DNA from: Carettochelys insculpta
Taxonomy: Eukaryota; Chordata; Testudines; Carettochelyidae
Direction of reading: 5' to 3'
DNA length: 64,000 nucleotides
Assembly: GCF_033958435.1 (NCBI RefSeq)
Contig: NC_134138.1
Coordinates: 28,736,598 to 28,800,597 of the forward strand
Every line of letters starts with the position of its first letter. Position 1 is the first letter of the stretch. The notes below the pieces were generated by a model. That model was given only the letters and a program-made list of their open reading frames with translations. It did not search any database and was not told where the DNA came from. Below are positions 57,701 through 64,000 of the stretch, one piece after another. The translations under genes and the position numbers were made by a program.

Positions 57701-58745
57701 TGTGGGTTTACTCGCGTGTGCAGTTGGCGCCACCTGGTGGTAACCTATGAAAACATCTTTGCGTTACACTATGTTAATAAGGTTAATATTTATTAGCCTA
57801 AAGCCCTCCGGCAGGGAAATGAAATAAGCACCAGTTTACAGGTGTGGAACAGAAACTGAGACCAAATTGCTATCAAAGCTGGAACTACCATTTCTACCCT
57901 CAGACTCCCACTTACACGCTCTGGCCACAAATATCATGATAGCTTAATCTTCAGTCATCCTGCATCTTCCATGAGGCATAGAGGTCTTCCTCTGATCAAG
58001 ACACTATGGTCCATGAGAAGTAGTTTGGCCAGGTAGTGTTGTCTGTAGAAGAAGGACATTGGACACCTGACCTATAATGCCCATGAGGAACTCTGGCACC
58101 AGAGACACCTTAGCTTGTATGTCAATACTAGTCAAAACAAAGCATTTTTGGTTTGGTTCCACAAACTGAACTGAAATGTTTATATTTAAGAATGATGAAG
58201 GTTAAATGTATCATTTAGGTTAAAAAAAATTCAGAATTTTTCATTCCGAGAGATGTTGATAGTTCATCTATTCATCTCAAGTTGGGACAAAACCAAATGG
58301 CACATATCAACATTTCCAGGAGACATCATTCAGGCTTTTACCTGGCTGTAGAACGTAGGTAGGACTTGCATATAGGTAGTTATCTGGGGCCCAGCTGGCC
58401 CCATGTGATTTATTCATATTATTGTTGTTGTGTAAGGAGCAAAATACACAACAATAAATCCCTCCTTTCACCTTTGTTCTTGCAGACATTCTGAAGAAAT
58501 TCACTTCCAGCCACCCCAGTGTTTTATGTACCTTGTGACAAATTCTGTCTTATGTCTTATGGTTCCTAAGAGATGTAACACATAAGATACAGGGTAAGGT
58601 GGGGACCAAAGGTATTGTAGGCCCTGTTTGTGCTGTCTGGATTTCAGGCTGGTGTAAGACCCAGACAGCCCCAATGTAAGTTATAGGAGCGCTGAGAGCT
58701 CATTTATGGCAGCTTTTCTTAGCTTAGCTTTCACAGCTTGGTCTC
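54771..58745. other. Intergenic DNA, few relics
   Basis: No gene recognised. 55037 on has GGGTGCGTCTACACT, a possible left end of a decayed MITE without a visible right end. 57780-57960 has antisense MIR-like words ('ccagtttacaggtgtggaac', 'gaaactgagaccaaattgc'). The rest is unassigned. Confidence 0.4.
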
Positions 58746-59189
58746 TGTGGCTACATGTACACAGAGCAATCTGTCAAAAGAAGTTACTGTTGAAAGATGT
58801 CATCCGGCAAAACTTCTGGGGACGTATTGCAGCCACACATGAAAGTAGATTGAAAAAGCAATCTGCTCCTTTGACCGACAGTGTCCAGACTGCCTGGCCG
58901 CAGGCTCAACTGAACGGCCGACCAGACCCCCATCAGACAGGGTCACATGGCCGACAAGCCCTTTTGGGAACCCTGGTGAGGCACACCCGTAAAGGGCCCC
59001 CAAAATCACCATTCCTTGCCCATGCTGAGGCTCACCTACCTCCACGAGGGACTGTGCAGCTAGAGCAGGGCTTACATGCTTTCTGAGGGAGACATTGTGC
59101 CTGCCAGTTAGTCATGGTGCCAGAACAGTCCCCAGGCTTGCACTGGCTTCACTCAGAGGTTCTTCAGCATCTGATGAATCTGCTCAAGG

Positions 59190-60623
59190 CTGTCTTCCTG
59201 TTTCCCAGGGACGATGACCCAGACACCACCATCGAGGAGCAGCCCTTGCTGCCACATGGGCCCACCTGTGCTCACTCTCCCAGGTGACCAGGCAGGTCAG
59301 GAGGCACAGCCCCGGTGCTGACTGGTGGGCTGGGTTTGTCATGGGAAGTGGGATGACCAGCGGTGGCTCCAGAACAGTAGAACATGGAAGAACACCTTCC
59401 TGGAGCTCTGTGCCTGGCTCAACCCCACCCTCCAGAGACCGAACACTCAGTTGCAGCACACATCTCCTTAGAGAAACAGGTTACCATTGCCCTCTGGAAG
59501 TTCACCACCCTGAACAGCTACCACTCTGTCAGGAACCAGTTTGGCATGGGGAAGTCCACCACTGGGGCCAGCTTCAGGCAGGTAAGGCACTCTCATGCTG
59601 CAGGTCCTGCAGGGAGGGAATGGGGTTTGTCCTGCCCAAGCAGGGACTCTTGGGGAGAAGGGTTGAGGGTATGAAGGCTGGGGGTGAAGGGGAAGCCCCA
59701 TCCCTGGGGGACCATTCTGCCCCACCCTCTCACAGACCTGCTTGCAGGAGGGGATGGTGCCCTCTGGGGGTGGGGCACCAAGAGAGCTCAGGGGATAGGG
59801 GAGGGGAGGTGGTAGGCATCCCAGACCAGAGGCTCTCTTCCTCAGTTCCTGATGTGTGTGTTTGGTCCACGTCCTTTGCAGGTCGTGATGGTCATCAATA
59901 CCAGACTGCTGAGGAGGGTCGGCTGTGTTGAAGACTTGGATGGGGTCATGGCTGGATTTGGCACCCTGGGGGGTCACCAATTGCTTTAGGGCAATCAACA
60001 GAACCACATCCCCATCCATGCCCTGGACCACAGCATGGCCAGGTTCATCAACAGAAAGGGTCATTACTCCATTATGCTACAGATCCTGGATGACCACTGT
60101 GGACAGTTCATCGACTTTTACCGTGGGTGGTGGGGCTGGGCATATAACACATGGGTGTTCCACAACTTTGGCCTGTGCCGGAGTATGGAGCTGGGCACCT
60201 ACATCCCCATCCTAGCAGCTAGTGGTTGAGATGTGAACATGCCACTGTGCATTGTGGGGGATGCCCCTACCCCTGCATGCACTGGCTCATGAAGCCATAC
60301 ACTGGCCAGCTGAACACAAGCCAGGAACTGTTTATGCCCAGCTCAGCTGGGCCCAGATGCAGGCTGAATGTGCCCTCAGCTACCTGAAGGCATGCTTCAG
60401 ATGCTTCCTCACCCAGTTGCACTTGGGGGAGCAGAACATCCCCCAAGTCGTGGTGGCATGCTCTGCTCTCTACAGCATTGTGGGAGCCTTCATCCTAGTG
60501 TGGGGCGCAGACACCTGCCATGGGTACGACAAGCTGGCTGCAGCACCAGTCTGCCAAGCCCATGGGGATGGGCTGTGGATCCAGGAGGCTGTAAGGGAGC
60601 CCTTCCTGCATGGCCACCAATGA
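59190..60623 (+). pseudogene. Harbinger transposase of element C, D1 mutated
   Basis: Exon 1 (ends 59581): TFLELCAWLNPTLQRPNT, then LEKQVTIALWKFTTLNSYHS and VRNQFGMGKSTTGASFRQ, in two or more frames. Exon 2 starts at 59882 with VVMVINTRLLRRVGCVEDLD. The first catalytic Asp position reads Asn (AIN where the family has ALD or AID). Then come ARFINRKGHYSIMLQILDDH, a frame-shifted IVGDAP with the second Asp, and AECALSYLKACFRCFLTQLH with the Glu, ending EPFLHGHQ (stop 60621-60623). Several frameshifts and the D-to-N change make it dead. The original start is not certain. Confidence 0.8.
59582..59881 (+). other. Intron in Harbinger transposase C
   Basis: A 300-bp GT-AG intron (GTAAGG to TTTGCAG) between SFRQ and VVMVIN, at the same place and phase as in copy B but with unrelated sequence. 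Confidence 0.7.
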
Positions 60624-62417
60624 CCCTCCCCAGGGCACCCCTACCGAGGGCCTCAGGCCTGAAGCCCTACCCTGTCCCCAGCATGACCTCACTCCTCCCC
60701 AACCCTTCTCCAATAAAGAGGGATGCGGTGGCTGGTGAACCAAGAGCATTTTTACTCGAACATAGAAAAATGTGTAAAATAAATATTGTCACAAAAACTA
60801 TTTACTGTGTCCAATAAAATTTAACTATATACGGGGTAGGGGGCTTGGGATGGGGGAGCTTCAGTCCAAGGAGCGGGTGGAGGCCCCATCCCCATTGGGG
60901 GAGCAGGACCCCAAGTGGCATCAGCCCCAGCTTCAGGGTTTCCATTGGGCAGGGTTAGGGCCAGGCACACGGGGGCGTGGGGGGCGTGTATGGAGGTGGT
61001 GGGATCTGGGTTGGCAGGGGCAGTGATGGGGGCACTGGGGAGACAGGGAGCAGGGGATTGTCCCTGTCCATGACCTATTGGAGCAGGTCCAGGATGGCCT
61101 GCAGGATAGCCTGGAAGGGCAGGGCAGCAGGGAGTGTGCGGGTAGTGGGGGTGGGGTGTGTGTGTGTGAGACCATGGTGGGTGGCTGGGCCAATAGGTCC
61201 TGCCAGACACTGGTGGTGGCATCAAAGCAGGACAGCAGTTGGTCCCAGGCCACAACTACCACTCCCAGTCATCCCACAGCCTCTGCTCCTGGAGGTCAAT
61301 CATCCTCCAGAGGATGGCAGTGTGGGCCCTCTGGAGGTCATCTTTTGCCTAGCGATAGCCCCTCTAGCCATGGGCCCACCCTCTTGCTGATGGATGGGTG
61401 CTGGCTCACGCCGGTGCTACCTCGGGGCTGGCTGGCCCCGGCAGGGAGGTGGGGCTGGCTTGGCCCTTGCTCGGTGTAGGTCCAGCTGTAAGGAAGACAA
61501 GGAGGGGAGACAGAGAGTCAGTCATGTAACAGCCCCTAAGGGCCGCCCCCCGCAACCATGCACAGCAACCAACATGCCCCGGGCCATGGGATGGGAATGT
61601 CCTGGGAGCACTGGCATGTGTGGCCTGCACAGTGGGCCCTCCTGCACAGGGACTATGCAGTGCTTCCAGGACCAGGCTGACCATTGCAGGCCTCCTTCCC
61701 CACCCATCCCCTCTGCTTGATGGATTAGTGGCCAAGGGGGTGGGGCATCCACAGAGGAGTCCCCGCAGAGGTGGAAGGTAAGCCAGGCTCAGCCTGGCCC
61801 TCCCTGGACATGCCCCCCCCCATGCCCCGCCTACACCTGTGCGGCTCATGGCGCTGTCCGTGCGAGCAGGCATGCTTGTGTGCTGGGAGCTGCACTCCTT
61901 GGTGTGTCTGGGGCCAGGCTGGAACCCATGTGGCTGGCCCACTCCCAGCTATGGCATGAGCTGGTAGGCCACCCCTCCCCAGGGTCCTGGAGCGCCTCTA
62001 CCGTGCCCCGCCGCCCAACCTGTGGGTCTGCCTGCTGTGTCCAGATGGGGCACACTGCCTTGTACCTGGTTTCATATGCTGGGACCGCAGCTAGAGGTTC
62101 CACCCAAGCCAGTCTGGTGAGCTTTGCAGCATGCCCCATCTATGCCCACCCCCTATGCCCTGGGGTGTGTGACACATGGGGTACTTACCGGCAGGTCCCT
62201 CAAACAGGTCTGGGGATACACTGGAGGTTCCTGGCTGGAGGGGTTCGAGTCCAGGGTGATAGTGAGGGTGCCCCGCTGGCCTCAGACCCCTTGTCTGCCT
62301 CTGGCCCCAGCTGGGTCCCAGGGTGCTCAGCCTCCTCTTCCTCTGGCTCTGTCTGTGGGGCATGGGGGCTCCTCAGCTGTGTTCATGGAGTGGATGGAGG
62401 GGAGGTATTGTCACCAC

Positions 62418-63146
62418 TCAGGAGGTGATGGAGCTCCCTAGAGTAGGAACAGATGTTGGGTCCTGCCCTGACCTCCAGCTGGCATCCCAGGCCGAGACGT
62501 ACCCCTGCCAGAGCTCTTTTACTTTGGCCCATACGTGCTCCATGGTGAGGGAGGGGTGGCCCCCTGCCACCAGGGCGGTGGCCAGCCAGACATAGTCAGG
62601 GGCATTGAGCCTCTTTGCAGAAAGGTCCAAAAGTGTTTCCTCATCAGCCCATAAGCTGACGAGGTCCTTGATCTTGGACCCAGTCCATGAGGGAGCCCAG
62701 CATTCTGTGCCCCTGGAGAGGCACTCTTGGGATGCCTCTGGCTGCTCCCTAGAGGGCCTTGGGGGGTTGCATGCTGGCTGGCTCGCTGCATTGTAGCTTG
62801 GATCAGCAGGAAGGAGTAGCTCTGAAGCATGGATCAGATAGCATGCCACTGGGCTGCTTCCCTTCTCGCAGCTTCCTGCCATGGGGTTTCTGAGCCTTTC
62901 TGTACCTTTAAGAATGGCTGGAGGCACAGAGCATAGAGCTGTGATTGCTGTGGACAGGACACCCCACCTAGGCCAGCTGGCTGGTGCCATGGAGGCCTTT
63001 TCTGTCAACAAAGGTCCCCTGGAGCAGCCACATTGGCTTTCTGTCAACACATTTGGTTGAGAGAGGTGTTCTGCCACCTGCGGGAAAGGCAGAATGCTGT
63101 CAACAGAAGTGCCACGTTCTGCCAATTTACTATTGACAGAACGCAT
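62418..63146 (-). CDS. Myb/SANT-like protein of Harbinger C, uninterrupted frame
   Basis: The minus strand is open for 242 codons. The domain part reads SKIKDLVSLWADEETLLDLS, NAPDYVWLATALVAGGHPSL and EHVWAKVKELWQGYVSAWDA, aligned with the Myb/SANT-like domain of copies A and B. The native start may be the internal MAGSCEKGSS rather than the first Met, because the upstream part (MRSVNSKLAERG) overlaps subterminal sequence. After a stop at 62418 a further stretch (62363-62091) may be the C-terminal part from a second exon or after a lesion. The open domain is notable because the partner transposase is dead. It may be chance or late decay. Confidence 0.55.
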   Translation of the reverse strand: MRSVNSKLAERGTSVDSILPFPQVAEHLSQPNVLTESQCGCSRGPLLTEKASMAPASWPRWGVLSTAITALCSVPPAILKGTERLRNPMAGSCEKGSSPVACYLIHASELLLPADPSYNAASQPACNPPRPSREQPEASQECLSRGTECWAPSWTGSKIKDLVSLWADEETLLDLSAKRLNAPDYVWLATALVAGGHPSLTMEHVWAKVKELWQGYVSAWDASWRSGQDPTSVPTLGSSITS

Positions 63147-63376
63147 CTGTAATGTGGACGCTCCATGAGTTTTGGCAACAAAAGGCCAGTTTTGTCAACC
63201 AAACTCTCCACTGTAGGCGTAGCCTGTAGCGCTGGCATGTAAGGGCCAGAACTGGCCCTGATGACTGCATTGTTTAGCTGCCAGAGTGGGTTATGCTATG
63301 TAAAATTTTAAAATACTTTGCGAAACAAACATTTACAGGATGCTTGTAGGAAAGAGAAACCACTGAAACCGTGGTA

Positions 63377-63698
63377 CGATTTGAACCTCTCTAATCTGGC
63401 ACCCTTGGGACCTGACCAGTGCTGGATAGAATTTGCTGGATGACAGGAGATCATGTTATCTAGCAGCATTACCTACACTTTCACAACTTACTGGGCTTTC
63501 AGAAGACATTTAGGGGCAAATTACAGCTAAATAACAGCACAGAACACTGAGACCCAGGACTAGTGGCTGGAAACAGACTTTATGGCACCATGGGAAACTT
63601 GGCCATAGCCATGATAAGTGGTTGTTCGGCTAACTAAAATCATGCCGGTTACAGATGTTGCCAGATGCGAGAGTTCCAGATTAGAGAGGTTCAACCTG
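63377..63698. mobile_element. TA-flanked MITE (Tc1/mariner-type), 322 bp
   Basis: The left end CGATTTGAACCTCTCTAATC and the inverted right end CAGGTTGAACCTCTCTAATC give a TIR of about 24 bp reaching CTGG. TA precedes (63375-63376) and follows (63699-63700). The interior is non-coding. Confidence 0.8.
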
Positions 63699-63764
63699 TA
63701 TTTCTAATCTATGTCTTGTGCTCTCAAGAGCAGATTTCTTTTCTTCCTCATTCTTTGTTGCCTC

Positions 63765-63895
63765 CTGCACATCATCCTCCATCCTAGTTTGTTTTCCTTG
63801 TGATTGAGACTGTAAACTTCCCTGGGCCAAAGATCTGGGCTGATTTGTCTGTAAAGCACCTGACACCACTATGGTGCTACAAAAAGATAAAATAT
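63765..63895 (+). repeat. Ancient LINE 3' tail (L3/CR1- or L2-like)
   Basis: The words 'gagactgtaaacttccctgg', 'gtctgtaaagcacctgacac' and 'actatggtgctacaaaaag' follow the order of L3/CR1-type 3' ends of amniotes. It is diverged and the family is uncertain. Confidence 0.45.
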
Positions 63896-64000
63896 AGTTT
63901 TACTTTCCCCTTGGAGTAGGCATGTTTGAAGAAAAGGGTGGAGGAGAAGATGAAAGGTAGGAGAGGAAGGATGGCCTTTGTGATTAAGACACCAAATTGT

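Larger units (their letters stand above)
58749..63224 (+). mobile_element. PIF/Harbinger transposon C, a distinct family, TGT TSD
   Basis: A 4.5-kb element with ends GGCTACATGTACAC and, inverted, GGCTACGCCTACAG, flanked by TGT at 58746-58748 and 63225-63227. Subterminal regions have 'ctgtcaaaagaa' and inverted 'gacaaaactgg'-type words rather than the TTCGAAG words of copies A and B. It carries a plus-strand transposase at the left (poly-A signal AATAAA at 60712) and a minus-strand Myb/SANT-like gene at the right: the same convergent layout in a different family. Confidence 0.85.

Noticed and set aside
11551..64000. A neighbouring host gene downstream of ENPP2 (for instance CCN3, expected from other vertebrates)
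   Set aside because: No exon with recognisable protein sequence was found; the gene may lie beyond the window.
1..64000. tRNA, rRNA, CRISPR arrays or endogenous retrovirus coding regions
   Set aside because: None seen on either strand; no cloverleaf, spacer array, or gag/pol-like motif.

Overview
This is vertebrate, almost certainly sauropsid, nuclear DNA. The only host gene I can support is the 3' end of ENPP2 (autotaxin), plus strand: four coding exons (673-750, 5513-5645, 7071-7227, 10951-11121) with GT-AG introns and matching phases, a TAA stop, a short 3' UTR and an AATAAA at 11527. The repeats point to a turtle or a close reptile relative: CR1 LINEs in several ages, RTE-like LINE pieces, MIR-like CORE-SINE relics, many Penelope-like (PLE) tails and large PIF/Harbinger transposons. 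The species assignment is inference.

Layout. 1-11.55 kb: ENPP2 with introns carrying CR1 (minus and plus), MITEs, MIR-like relics and PLE tail modules. 11.6-20.6 kb: intergenic, with a Tigger-like relic, a GC-rich block, and CR1 and RTE ends. 20.6-23.8 kb: Harbinger copy A. 24.3-25.9 kb: a MITE and a loopless 458-bp palindrome. 26.2-29.1 kb: MIR-like, RTE and PLE fragments. 30.9-33.9 kb: a PLE insertion with a 13-bp target-site duplication (TSD), itself split by a second PLE. 34.8-36.8 kb: CR1. 37.1-40.4 kb: two PLE-tail inverted dimers, each with a TSD, and a MITE. 42.7-43.9 kb: CR1 and GC-rich repeat. 45.6-49.1 kb: Harbinger copy B. 49.5-50.0 kb: LINE end. 50.6-54.1 kb: a foldback element around an array of units of about 139 bp. 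54.3-54.8 kb: a palindromic MITE. 58.7-63.2 kb: a third Harbinger of another family. 63.4-63.9 kb: a TA-flanked MITE and an old LINE tail.

Two mobile systems dominate. First, PIF/Harbinger: three large elements carry two convergent genes (a DDE transposase with a conserved phase-0 intron, and a Myb/SANT-like trihelix protein), all now broken. Several MITEs share their terminal motif (GGCTATGTCTACACTAG type), and some have perfect 3-bp TSDs, which suggests they were moved in trans. Second, Penelope-like elements: RT plus GIY-YIG remnants and at least eight copies of a 3' tail module. Its sense strand carries a hammerhead-ribozyme-like core with a covarying stem II and a very short stem III, and it recurs as inverted dimers inside single TSD-flanked insertions. 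No tRNA, rRNA, CRISPR or intact non-ENPP2 gene was seen.
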